In this document: positions 13,853 to 22,150 of the stretch, one piece after another
Numbering within the stretch: the stretch's first letter is position 1
Layout of the letters: each line of letters starts with the position of its first letter
Notes under the pieces: generated by a model
Told to the model about the DNA's origin: nothing
The model's input: only the letters and a program-made list of their open reading frames with translations
Database searches by the model: none
Source of the DNA: a virus
Length of the DNA: 28,459 nucleotides
Virus record (IMG/VR): IMGVR_UViG_3300025151_000213
Span: 1-28,459 of that record
Strand: one strand, 5' to 3'
Program-made: the position numbers and the translations under genes

Positions 13853-15146
13853 CTTGATTCTCAAAGCTCGTTTGTATGAGCAAGAGCAACTTGAGAAAGG
13901 CTTGGGGCAAATGGCCGTCAATGCTTTTGATAGAGTTACAGGGACAAGCGGAGATTTATCGGAGGGGGCAACAAATCGGAATCCCTTCCCATTCGGAAGA
14001 AACAAAAATGCACCTGCTAATCAACCTCAAGAAGCACCTACTCAAGAAGCACCTACTCAAGGGCCTCAAGATCTAAGACCCGGACAGGAAGAAATGAATC
14101 GCAGGGCAAATAGCAATCCCAATGCAGGTTTTGACATGGGTAATATGGGCGATGCTATGAGTATGTTCAATACAGACGCACCCGCATCTCAACAGAATAG
14201 AAGAGTTAGAACAGGCGGTGCTTTGAGAAATACTCTTGGTGCTGTGAGAGATGCAGGTTCAGCTATGGCTTCTGGTAATTTACCAACCGCATCTAATCGA
14301 GCTGCGGCTCAAAGAGATAGAACGGGAATGAGTCAAGAGGAACAATCATCTCTTGTTGGGCAACAAGACGCTTCAATGTTCAGCCAACAACAACAAAGCA
14401 AACAAGCAGGTCAAAATGCGGGGTATGCTAAGCTCATGCAAAACGCTCCGGGTTTAGCTTCAGACCAAGCAAAACAAACAATGGGCAATATACAAAGCGG
14501 TCAAGATCCATTAGCTAATTCTCAAACAGGGGTGGCTACAGGCGGTAATACTACTAATTTCATGAATCAATTCGCATCCGGTGTCGGCAATTTGATCGGT
14601 CAAGGCATGAATGCTTACAACGCCCAAAGAGCTAACCAATCCAATGTAGGAGTAGGGTCAGCAGGGCAAGGCATACCACAAGCATCGCCACAACAAGCCT
14701 CCACAACAGGAACGCCAGTGAATCAAGCACAGCCCAAACCAAACGCTTCTGGGGGGCAACCTGCTCAGAATCAGCAACCGTATAATCTTGGAGAAGAAGC
14801 GAAAAGAGCATTTGGAAATACAGCAATAGCGGATTCTCAGACGGCATTAACCGAGGCGAAGGAGAGGGCGAATACAAAGGGTGGCTTTGGAACAGGGGTT
14901 ATGTCTAATCTTTTGACGGGTGGAATGGCTGGTGTGGCGAGGGGCGCGTATAACGCATACCAAAGGCATCAGGGCAGACAAGATGTAGCCAATGTGCAGA
15001 ACCGACAACAAAGGCTGATGGCGGGAGATCCATCTGCTATACAAGCTTCAGAAGATATTCTCGACCATTACTATGGAATCCATAAAGCAAGATTGGAGAT
15101 AACTGACAGGCGAAGTACGGAGGTAGTTCGACTTGCCTACAGATGA
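13845..15146 (+). CDS. Asn/Gln/Gly-rich probable virion protein
   Basis: This is a 433-aa protein with a helical start (ILKARLYEQEQLEKGLGQ), then 280 residues dominated by Gln, Asn, Gly, Ala and Thr without hydrophobic cores, including three copies of a QEAPT-like unit near residues 60-72. Toward the C terminus a Gly/Ala patch (GTGVMSNLLTGGMAGVARGA) may associate with membrane or other proteins, followed by a helix. GAAGGTGG lies ahead of ATG 13845, which overlaps the previous stop by 8 bases. Such composition is common in internal or decoration proteins and in membrane-penetrating virion proteins; no family was recognised. Confidence 0.72.
   Translation: MNDLILKARLYEQEQLEKGLGQMAVNAFDRVTGTSGDLSEGATNRNPFPFGRNKNAPANQPQEAPTQEAPTQGPQDLRPGQEEMNRRANSNPNAGFDMGNMGDAMSMFNTDAPASQQNRRVRTGGALRNTLGAVRDAGSAMASGNLPTASNRAAAQRDRTGMSQEEQSSLVGQQDASMFSQQQQSKQAGQNAGYAKLMQNAPGLASDQAKQTMGNIQSGQDPLANSQTGVATGGNTTNFMNQFASGVGNLIGQGMNAYNAQRANQSNVGVGSAGQGIPQASPQQASTTGTPVNQAQPKPNASGGQPAQNQQPYNLGEEAKRAFGNTAIADSQTALTEAKERANTKGGFGTGVMSNLLTGGMAGVARGAYNAYQRHQGRQDVANVQNRQQRLMAGDPSAIQASEDILDHYYGIHKARLEITDRRSTEVVRLAYR
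14028..14057 (+). repeat. 15-base tandem repeat
   Basis: CAAGAAGCACCTACT occurs twice in tandem and a third, partial unit follows, giving QEAPT-QEAPT-Q in the Asn/Gln-rich protein. The repeat keeps the frame. Confidence 0.8.
15119..15124 (+). promoter_or_regulatory. Ribosome binding site fixing a TTG start
   Basis: GGAGGT at 15119-15124 stands 8 bases ahead of TTG 15133, at the 3' end of the previous gene. No in-frame ATG lies between it and the tag-coding segment, so TTG is the most likely start of the next gene. Confidence 0.65.
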
Positions 15147-16116
15147 TATATTTGACCAAGCTTGGAATGTTGCTAAAGGTTGGAGATTACCTTCGTCTGA
15201 TGATTGGAATCAGATGGATGAGAGAAGAAAGCGTGGTGGGCCATTACCAAAGACAGGCAAGGCCAAACCCAAACCACAGTTAAGCGAAAGAATCCTTATT
15301 GATGAACAATATACGATGGAAGATGCTCTTGCAGATGAGGCAGCGGGTTATGGTAAGATTTACCGTTTGCCTAATGGGGATTATGAGTTCGTAGGGCATC
15401 ACCCTAATCCCGAAGCTGAAGATGTTGAGAAAGGCTTCTTTGACGATTTCGCAAGAAAGGTGAAGCAGAAGCAGAAGGAACAAGAGGCTCTAAACGAATA
15501 CATAGTCAATAATCTGATTAGGAATCCCGATGGACTGGAAGCTGGCGTTGCAGCCCATCATCGAGCGTTAGAGGCTATGAACAGGCCACCACCACCTGCT
15601 ATGCCTGAGTCGGTAGATTCCATCACGGCCACACCGCCACCAAGAGAGCGTGATAGTGTTGAGCCAAGCGAAATCCGACCAGAAACCGTTAGAGCTGAGA
15701 TTCCTCGAACAGGATTTAGAGGCGGGGCTGAGGGTGCGCCTACACCGCCTACACCCAATTCGGTTGATGAGGATGAAGATGAGGATGAAACAATTCTTCA
15801 AGCTTCAGAACCGCACCAAGTAGCAGATAGCTGGACTGTCGTTAAGGATCCATTCGCAAACCCGTTCTTCAATGAAAACTTTGCATCTCTAACTGAGGAA
15901 CAACCACCCGAAGTTACGCACGATGATACGCCCACATTCTCACTTCAGCCCGATTTAATCAAGGGCGACTCACCAGAAGATGCTCTCAAAAACGCAGGTT
16001 TTGATGCAAGACAAGGAGATGATATGAGCCTATTACCATCAAGTGCATTCAACAAGGGGGATGTTGCACCAAGAGCTGATACAAGCTTGCTACCTGCGGG
16101 GTGGGATACTGAGTAA
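15133..16116 (+). CDS. Tagged acidic/Pro-rich protein before the terminase, with a possible second tag
   Basis: This is a 327-aa protein from TTG 15133 (MPTDDIFDQAWNVAKGW): the shared tag is at residues 7-15, although this gene is 12 kb from the tag array. A helical part follows (about 95-150), then a Pro/Thr/Glu-rich disordered part with a DEDEDEDE run near residue 215. A second tag-like segment, DSWTVVKDP at residues 232-240, keeps W234 and K238 but lacks the Phe. The remainder is acidic with short repeats of SLLP-x. TTG is supported by GGAGGT 8 bases upstream; it overlaps the previous gene by 14 bases. It is likely a virion or internal protein; the function is unknown. Confidence 0.74.
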   Translation: MPTDDIFDQAWNVAKGWRLPSSDDWNQMDERRKRGGPLPKTGKAKPKPQLSERILIDEQYTMEDALADEAAGYGKIYRLPNGDYEFVGHHPNPEAEDVEKGFFDDFARKVKQKQKEQEALNEYIVNNLIRNPDGLEAGVAAHHRALEAMNRPPPPAMPESVDSITATPPPRERDSVEPSEIRPETVRAEIPRTGFRGGAEGAPTPPTPNSVDEDEDEDETILQASEPHQVADSWTVVKDPFANPFFNENFASLTEEQPPEVTHDDTPTFSLQPDLIKGDSPEDALKNAGFDARQGDDMSLLPSSAFNKGDVAPRADTSLLPAGWDTE

Positions 16117-16372
16117 TAACTTTGAGAAGGCTTGGAATATAGCCAAACAAACTCCTGAGCAATCAGCATTTGAAATGCAGATTTTTGAAAAGTATGGTCA
16201 CAACATCGCAACGCAACCGTTTTATGAATTAGGGCAATATTTGACCTTGTATTATTTGTTTGATGAGCATCATATAGCTACATGGAATCAATCAAAAAAT
16301 AGTGGATTTATTTTTGATGACGATACGGTATCAAGGGTTATTGAAAGTAATAACGATGGGGTGCTTGAATGA
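16109..16372 (+). CDS. Tagged small protein 10, probable CTG start
   Basis: This is an 87-aa frame ending at TGA 16370-16372. The tag appears as NNFEKAWNIAKQT. If the tag is at the N terminus as in its sisters, the start would be CTG 16109 (M-S-N-N-F), preceded by GGGGTG at 16098-16103 and overlapping the previous stop; ATA 16106 is unlikely. An in-frame ATG at 16061 would add 16 residues to the front. The body is rich in Phe, Tyr and His, with an acidic end, and no domain was recognised. The stop overlaps the terminase ATG by 4 bases. Confidence 0.65.
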   Translation: MSNNFEKAWNIAKQTPEQSAFEMQIFEKYGHNIATQPFYELGQYLTLYYLFDEHHIATWNQSKNSGFIFDDDTVSRVIESNNDGVLE

Positions 16373-17784
16373 GCGATGCCGTTCAAAAATTAGCCAGTAA
16401 GGTTGATTTTGAGATGGGGAGGCGTGACTTCCAATACTTCTTTGAGGATATATGCGGATTCCAGCTCGCACACTTTCACAGGGAATGGTATGAGAATGCT
16501 GAGAACAACAGTAAGATATGCGTTATAGCAAGTCGTGATCACGGCAAATCCGTATTCTTTAGATGCTACTTGCTATGGAAGATGGCTTACAACCCCAATA
16601 CTGAGGTTCTATTCTTCAGCCACAGTCAGCACCAGTCTATTGACCACATGAGTAAAATGGATGAGCTGATAGTCACTACACCTGCTTTAGCCCATCTAAA
16701 ACCAAAGAGAGGTTGGGCTAAGCAGTTATTCAAGATGACCAATAGATCATCTATTCGAGCTATGTCTATCGGTAAAGCGGTTCGTGGGGCGCACCCTGAT
16801 ATTGTAGTGCTTGACGATATTCTATCCAGTGAAGCTCAGACTCAGCTAAAATCCATAGCTACATGGTTCTATACTGCACTTCTACCCGTTCTGCACCACA
16901 CAGCTCAGATGTGTATTGTAGGAACGCCTTTCTCATATACTGACTTGTATTCTGAGCTAAAGGGCTTGGATGGATATTGCGTTAGGGAATATCCCGCAAT
17001 CAATGAAGCTACAGGAGAACCACTATGGCCGGAGAGGTGGAATCTTGATGCGTTGAATGCTCGTAAGGGTGAGATGACTTCTATTGCATTCACAAGAGAG
17101 TATCTATGCAAACCGATAGCAAGTGAGTCCAGCTTGTTCCCAGAAGAAACATTAGAGCGTGTGAAAGATGACTCTTTGGCTTTGTCTTACTATCCCGATA
17201 CAGATGAGCATCTGAATTACTACATCGGTTGGGATCCGGCAATTAGCGCAGACAGGAGAGCTGACTATACTTGCATGATAGTAATAGGTATGGATGAGAA
17301 TAGACACAAACGCATCGTTCATGTTCATCATGAGAAAAATATGGATTTCAATCAGCAGATAGACAAAATCATAGAATTGAACGCTCGATTCAATCCAGTC
17401 ATAATAGAGCTTGAAACGAACAACTTTGCTATGGCTTTTAATCAAGTTCTTCAAGAAATTAGCGATTTACCTATCAAACCGTTCAATATGAGTCGTATGA
17501 GAAAAGAAGCTTTGATTCATACCTTACAACTACACTTTGAGCAGAAGCATCTGATTATTCCGTACAAAGATGAAGGTGCTACTCGAAGGCACATGAATGC
17601 TTTATTGACCGAGTTATCTTACTTCACTATGCTTGAGAATGGTAAGATGGAGAGCTTGGGGGCGCATGACGATATGGTAATCGCATTGGCTCTATCAGTT
17701 CAAGCTACTAAGGAATATAGAGAGAACATTGTCATACTTGACGGTGCTACATGGCAAAGAAGGTTGGGGTGGCAAGATGCGTGA
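16369..17784 (+). CDS. terL: Terminase large subunit (packaging ATPase-nuclease)
   Basis: This is a 471-aa DNA-packaging motor. Walker A is SRDHGKS (residues 55-61) after a hydrophobic strand (ICVIA). Walker B is IVVLDD (145-150), the usual acidic pair. An IVGTPF strand (about 184) is typical of motif III. The nuclease part shows GWDPA with D289, then IIELE with E347/E349, and HDDM with D434/D435, the RNaseH-like metal ligands. It cleaves concatemeric DNA and pumps it through the portal into the prohead. Length fits the family. GGGGTG lies just ahead of ATG 16369. The portal follows one gene later. This is the firmest identification in the window. Confidence 0.93.
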   Translation: MSDAVQKLASKVDFEMGRRDFQYFFEDICGFQLAHFHREWYENAENNSKICVIASRDHGKSVFFRCYLLWKMAYNPNTEVLFFSHSQHQSIDHMSKMDELIVTTPALAHLKPKRGWAKQLFKMTNRSSIRAMSIGKAVRGAHPDIVVLDDILSSEAQTQLKSIATWFYTALLPVLHHTAQMCIVGTPFSYTDLYSELKGLDGYCVREYPAINEATGEPLWPERWNLDALNARKGEMTSIAFTREYLCKPIASESSLFPEETLERVKDDSLALSYYPDTDEHLNYYIGWDPAISADRRADYTCMIVIGMDENRHKRIVHVHHEKNMDFNQQIDKIIELNARFNPVIIELETNNFAMAFNQVLQEISDLPIKPFNMSRMRKEALIHTLQLHFEQKHLIIPYKDEGATRRHMNALLTELSYFTMLENGKMESLGAHDDMVIALALSVQATKEYRENIVILDGATWQRRLGWQDA

Positions 17785-19114
17785 GAGAAGATACATTGAG
17801 CCATTGGTCGGTGTTGAAACCCTTGCAGACTCACTTGACATTAGGAAAAACCCATTGGCCGCAGCAGGTTTAGCAGCAGTAGGTGGTTTCGCCACTGGTG
17901 TAGGTTCTGAAGCTACACGGATAGCTCAAGAGAAGGTCGAGCAAGCTACGAAAGATCTGCAAGCATCGCAAAAAACAGATGCTGACAGGGCTAAGAGGGC
18001 TAAGACTCAAGAAGGGCAGGGGGCGGAGATTGAAGGGATGAACAATTCGCAAAGCTCTTCTCCGTCTGCTGATGTTGATGAAGAAGTGTCTGCACCAACT
18101 GAAGATGGACTACCAACCGACCTTCAATTATCTCTTGACAAGAATTGGTTTTTGCATAATTTCGGCATGACTGGTTCTGAAATGGCCTCACTATTGATAC
18201 AGAAACAAGAGTTAGAAGCTTTAGACGCATTGTATCCTTTGCTTCTTGCTGAAAAAAGAGCTATTCTATCCTCTTTTCCCGGCGTATCGCCACATTTGGT
18301 AAAGCATCTGCCTTTGACTGATGTTGATTACGATAGGTTAAACAGATATTCTGATAGATTGGGCATCCCATTTCGAAGATTCGTTAAGATGTGGGAAGCT
18401 GCAAATACATCAGAAGCAAGAAATGATTCATACAATATATGGAAATCTGTTGTTGATGCCGATCAGCGTATTTCAAATCGAGAAAGAAACATACTGCAAC
18501 AATGTTCAGATTTGTTAATTCGTAAGGGGGCTTTGAATGCTCATACTTTGAAGTTCAATGGCGTTAGTGCAAGTCCGGCTGAGATTTCATCACTAATCAA
18601 ATCACACGGATTTTTGTTTGATATTGTTTCTGTTGGTGTAGTCAGTAAGTCTGTTGGTAGGGGTTTATTCTATGACATAAAGAGGCGTGATGTGATTCTA
18701 AAAGATGCCCCACGATTCTTGGCGGGGTTAATTGAAAGCGGGTCAAACATCAAGTTTGATGTAAGATCCAATCCACGCATAGAGCTAAGCTTCAAAGCTC
18801 CTACTGCACCTTGGTATTCAGATGCTTTGAACAAAGAAATGGAGATTGAGTGCGTAAAGCCATCAACGGGCGGTTTGATAATAGAAGGTGAAAGGGGTGT
18901 TTTGAAGGCATTAGATATGGCTTTACCACATATAACATCTAAAAACCACGAAGCATTCATGTTAGAGAAGGCTCTCAGGCACGATAGGAATGCCCTTACT
19001 GTGATGGTGCATGATTCATTGGATAAAAAGAAACAAGTGAAGTTTTTGAAAAGTAAGAGATTATCTGTAAGTGAGTTTGACCTAATGAAGGAAGAGGTGA
19101 TGAAGAGTGGTTGA
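17777..19114 (+). CDS. Unknown head-module protein between terminase and portal
   Basis: This is a 445-aa protein from ATG 17777 (MRERRYIEPL), which overlaps the terminase stop and follows GGGGTGG. A Gly/Ala-rich hydrophobic helix is at about 27-45 (LAAAGLAAVGGFATGVG). A charged coiled region (QEKVEQATKDLQASQKTDAD) and a Ser/Asp-rich linker follow. The C-terminal two thirds looks globular, helices first and then strands (IKFDVRSNPRIELSFKAP). No family was recognised. Its place between terL and portal is conserved-looking and its single hydrophobic helix is odd for a packaging protein; membrane targeting of prohead assembly is one possibility. Confidence 0.78.
   Translation: MRERRYIEPLVGVETLADSLDIRKNPLAAAGLAAVGGFATGVGSEATRIAQEKVEQATKDLQASQKTDADRAKRAKTQEGQGAEIEGMNNSQSSSPSADVDEEVSAPTEDGLPTDLQLSLDKNWFLHNFGMTGSEMASLLIQKQELEALDALYPLLLAEKRAILSSFPGVSPHLVKHLPLTDVDYDRLNRYSDRLGIPFRRFVKMWEAANTSEARNDSYNIWKSVVDADQRISNRERNILQQCSDLLIRKGALNAHTLKFNGVSASPAEISSLIKSHGFLFDIVSVGVVSKSVGRGLFYDIKRRDVILKDAPRFLAGLIESGSNIKFDVRSNPRIELSFKAPTAPWYSDALNKEMEIECVKPSTGGLIIEGERGVLKALDMALPHITSKNHEAFMLEKALRHDRNALTVMVHDSLDKKKQVKFLKSKRLSVSEFDLMKEEVMKSG
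19094..19100 (+). promoter_or_regulatory. Ribosome binding site before GTG start of portal
   Basis: GAGGTGA is complementary to the end of archaeal and bacterial 16S rRNA and stands 6 bases before GTG 19107. The same heptamer precedes the starts at 21282, 22942 and 27797, which supports all four starts. Confidence 0.75.
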
Positions 19115-20891
19115 TAAGAAGCGAATGGATAAGATATTTTCAGCCGTTGGATTGGATATGGAAAGGCACACCACGCCTATTCCATCTATGCCGTTATTTA
19201 CATCTGGTGTGCAAGAACCGCCCCTGCTTCAAGGAATTACCATTCCAGCTCTATATGCTGCCGCATACGAATGTATGGTTCTCAGGTCTATTTTGAATCA
19301 TCTTTGTGTTGAAACATTCAGAAAAGGGTGGGGATGGAAGCCGAAGTTTGTCGTCAAGAGCGTAGATACAGACCGTAAGTTCAACCAAGAGTATGAAATG
19401 GATCCTGAAACAGGTGGCGAAGTAAGGAAGGCAGATAGGGCGCAGATAGAATATGCAGATGCCATATTCAACAATGTCAATGGTATGGGTCAGACATTCA
19501 TAGACATTCTAAGAGAAATTGAAATGGATTTGAACATTGTAGATGACGCATACCTAATAGTCACGAAAGAGTATTTCATTGACCCCAAAACAAAAACAGC
19601 TACCTTCTTTAGAATCAAGGAGATTTCAAGAGCTGACCCTATATTCATGAGAATACTTTCAGACAAGAGAGGGGTTAGAGGCGGTTCTCAATACACAAGT
19701 TTGGTTGATAGAGCGTTTAGAACAACAGACCCAGATGCGGTTTGCCCAACGACTGGTATGCCCGTAGTACCTATTCATTACATGAATCTCGCAGGTGTGG
19801 GTTCGGGTCAAGTCTATACTGAAGGTGAAGTTATTCACATTAGTAAGTGGTCGCCATCTAAATTGTATGGTCGAAGTCCTGTAGCTACAATGTGGCGACA
19901 AGTAAATACTCTCATAGCTATGGATAACTATGTCTATTCAGCTTACCAAAAGAGAAGGATGCCGAGAGGCGTTATGGTGATCAAATCATCAAATATGGAA
20001 ACGGTTGAGAGGACAGCTCGTAATATCCAAGAGCATCTTGAGCGTGATCCCAATTACATTCCTACGATTGGTGTTGAAACCGAATCCGGCAGGGGTGGTT
20101 TAGAGTATGTTCGTATGATGGATACGCTTGAGGAATTACAATACATACCTATCAAAGATGATATTCGTCAAAGAATATCTGCATTCTATGGGGTTTCAAA
20201 TGTATTCATGAATGATGTATCGGGTGGGGGTCTGAATAACGAAGGTATGCAGATTGTAGTTAGCAATCGTTCCGTATCATTCTCCCAGTCAATTTACAAC
20301 AGACTACTATTCCCTGCGTTGCTTGAAGCGTTTGGTATAGATGAATGGGAGATTACGCTTACGCCTCATGAAGAGGAAGATGAGATTATGCAACTACGCA
20401 GGGATGAGATGGCTATCCGCAATATGATGCAGATGAAGCAATCAGGGTTCAATGCTAAGTTAAGAGATGATATAGACGATGTATATCTCAAGTTTGATTA
20501 TTCAGAACCAAGTGAGGAAGAAGTAGCTGCACAAGAAGCTGCGATGGCTCAAGAACAAGGCGGTGGTCAAGCACCTGTTCAAAAAATGGGGCAGTTTGAG
20601 CTATTCAAAAGAGATGTAACCGATCCTGTTCATGGTAGCATCCCAGACGCTTCAGCTATGGTATCTACAAGAGGTTCTGGTATCAAGCCACTTCGAGAAG
20701 GTGGTGTAGCTCAAACAAGAGGCGGGCAGACAAAAAAGAATCAAAGAGTAATACACAATGAAGGCTCTCCTACATCTTCTAAAGGCAATAAAGATACAGA
20801 TAAAACATCAGCCGAGAAGATAGCTGACGCTAAGCTGAAAAGATTGAATATAGACGGGCAACGAGGTAAGAGTGATGAAAACTCTCAATAA
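19107..20891 (+). CDS. Portal protein
   Basis: This is a 594-aa protein of portal size. It begins with a wing-like mixed part and has the typical stretch EVIHISKWSPSKLYGRSPV, then AMDNYVYSAYQKRRMPRGV, and later a long helix and the RQRISAFYGVSNVF...GGGLNNEG block, all characteristic of phage portals of the HK97/SPP1 type. A Gln/Ala/Glu-rich disordered tail follows. Twelve copies would form the ring at the capsid vertex through which TerL pumps DNA. GTG 19107 is chosen because GAGGTGA lies at 19094-19100. It is the second marker of the head module. Confidence 0.88.
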   Translation: MVDKKRMDKIFSAVGLDMERHTTPIPSMPLFTSGVQEPPLLQGITIPALYAAAYECMVLRSILNHLCVETFRKGWGWKPKFVVKSVDTDRKFNQEYEMDPETGGEVRKADRAQIEYADAIFNNVNGMGQTFIDILREIEMDLNIVDDAYLIVTKEYFIDPKTKTATFFRIKEISRADPIFMRILSDKRGVRGGSQYTSLVDRAFRTTDPDAVCPTTGMPVVPIHYMNLAGVGSGQVYTEGEVIHISKWSPSKLYGRSPVATMWRQVNTLIAMDNYVYSAYQKRRMPRGVMVIKSSNMETVERTARNIQEHLERDPNYIPTIGVETESGRGGLEYVRMMDTLEELQYIPIKDDIRQRISAFYGVSNVFMNDVSGGGLNNEGMQIVVSNRSVSFSQSIYNRLLFPALLEAFGIDEWEITLTPHEEEDEIMQLRRDEMAIRNMMQMKQSGFNAKLRDDIDDVYLKFDYSEPSEEEVAAQEAAMAQEQGGGQAPVQKMGQFELFKRDVTDPVHGSIPDASAMVSTRGSGIKPLREGGVAQTRGGQTKKNQRVIHNEGSPTSSKGNKDTDKTSAEKIADAKLKRLNIDGQRGKSDENSQ

Positions 20892-20900
20892 GGATTGTAT

Positions 20901-21272
20901 ATGCTAAGAGGATTGATAGATATGGGCGAAGCACTATTTGACCTCTCAAAAATGGATCCTATGGCTCGCAGATGTGTAGCTTCTGTTGAAGCCATGCAGA
21001 AAGCAATTGACTTGAATAATAGAGATGATGTAGCAAAGCATCTTGAAGCTGCTACAAACGCTCTCAAAGCTCTTTCAGAAGATTTAGTCCTTCACGATAC
21101 CCTGCATAAAGCACTTGGTAATCAAATTAGTTCGGATGAGATAAGAAAGGGTGTTACTTACACCCCTCAGAACACGGAAGGCAACTTCAATGGTGGAGAA
21201 GATGCTATTGCTTACGGTGTTGTAAGACCCGGTAGAAGCGATAAGCTCTATCGAAAGCATCAAGTGTTCTGA
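20901..21272 (+). CDS. Small helical head-module protein
   Basis: This is a 123-aa protein starting MLRGLIDMGEAL. It has a helical core (CVASVEAMQKAIDLNNRDD, then AKHLEAATNALKALSEDLV) with hydrophobic heptads and a polar C terminus (residues 80-123). AAGGA lies ahead of ATG 20901; TTG 20895 and ATG 20922 are alternatives. It sits between portal and protease. Helical proteins here are commonly scaffolds, connectors or minor head proteins. No family was recognised. Confidence 0.7.
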   Translation: MLRGLIDMGEALFDLSKMDPMARRCVASVEAMQKAIDLNNRDDVAKHLEAATNALKALSEDLVLHDTLHKALGNQISSDEIRKGVTYTPQNTEGNFNGGEDAIAYGVVRPGRSDKLYRKHQVF

Positions 21273-21277
21273 GGTGA
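21271..21277 (+). promoter_or_regulatory. Ribosome binding site for GTG 21282
   Basis: GAGGTGA overlaps the previous stop and lies 4 bases before GTG 21282, which has no in-frame ATG nearby. It fixes the start of the next gene. Confidence 0.7.
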
Positions 21278-21281
21278 AAAG

Positions 21282-21824
21282 GTGGCGGGATTTACATCAG
21301 ATAGAGGGTCAATAGCAGACCGAATGAGAGCTTTGTCTATTCGTTCAACTCTTATTCAGAAAGCTGGGCCAGCAGATCCTAATGCTGCTATGATGGCTTC
21401 TGACCCTAATACACCCGCAGGTGCAGGGTTAGCTAATACTCAACCTGTTCAAGACCAATCTCTTGTTCCCCCAGTAGTACCTGCTTCCGCAGCAGGTAAG
21501 CAATACTACGATGAGCTATTATCGGCTGCCGGACAGTTAGGCGATATGCTTGGTTCAAGAAAGGGCTACTTGGCTCAATGGGCAAGTAATGGTATGCCGA
21601 GTGAGGGTATATCCCAATTTGATATGGTATTAGGATTGGTTATGGAAAAATACGATGAGATGTTTTCTTTGTTGGCGGCTATGCAGAAAGACCCACAGGT
21701 TATGACGATGTTAGAGTATGATGCACCCGTGCAAGCACCTAACATGACTGAAATAGCAAATCCTAATGTGGCGAACCCGCCCGTGAATGGTTTGAATAGT
21801 ATGCTTGGAGGTATGGGATTATGA
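21282..21824 (+). CDS. Unknown head-module protein
   Basis: This is a 180-aa protein from GTG 21282 (MAGFTSDRGSIADRMRAL). The first 60 residues are Ala/Pro rich and flexible. A helical core follows at about 65-145 (QYYDELLSAAGQLGDMLGS, then MVLGLVMEKYDEMFSLLAAM). The end is Pro/Asn/Gly-rich with a final NSMLGGMGL. It follows the portal region and precedes a coiled-coil protein with which its stop overlaps. No family was recognised. Helical, Ala-rich composition fits a scaffold or minor capsid component. Confidence 0.72.
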   Translation: MAGFTSDRGSIADRMRALSIRSTLIQKAGPADPNAAMMASDPNTPAGAGLANTQPVQDQSLVPPVVPASAAGKQYYDELLSAAGQLGDMLGSRKGYLAQWASNGMPSEGISQFDMVLGLVMEKYDEMFSLLAAMQKDPQVMTMLEYDAPVQAPNMTEIANPNVANPPVNGLNSMLGGMGL

Positions 21825-22150
21825 GTGATGAATCCGGTGAATTGGAAATATTGAAGCAAGTAGTAGGAGAGCTTCGTGCATTAAATGAAAGAATTGCTTT
21901 TGTTGAACATGAGAATCTGGAGCTACGCAAAGCTGTTTCTGATCCAGAAACATTGATGCAAAAAGCAGGTTGGATGAGATTTACTACTCCTCATGCAGCT
22001 GAAACATTTGACCCGTTGAATAGAGCAGGGTCTGATGATATGAGAATTGATACTCCTTTCGAAGGTTCGGGCGACCTATTTACCAAATCAAAAAGTCGCT
22101 ATGATGAGCTACAGGAATGGATAGACGCAGAAGAGGCGACACGGACATGA
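21821..22150 (+). CDS. Short coiled-coil head-module protein
   Basis: This is a 109-aa protein. Residues about 5-40 form a clear coiled coil (LEILKQVVGELRALNERIAF), followed by a polar, Asp-rich body and a helical end. GGAGGT at 21808-21813 precedes ATG 21821, which overlaps the previous stop. Its own stop overlaps the next ATG at 22147. Coiled coils between portal and protease are often scaffolding parts, but the function is not shown. Confidence 0.72.
   Translation: MSDESGELEILKQVVGELRALNERIAFVEHENLELRKAVSDPETLMQKAGWMRFTTPHAAETFDPLNRAGSDDMRIDTPFEGSGDLFTKSKSRYDELQEWIDAEEATRT

Noticed and set aside
13900-13960. Tag copy (NAFDRVTG) in the 433-aa protein
   Set aside because: It has FD but no Trp or following V-K, and lies 26 residues in.
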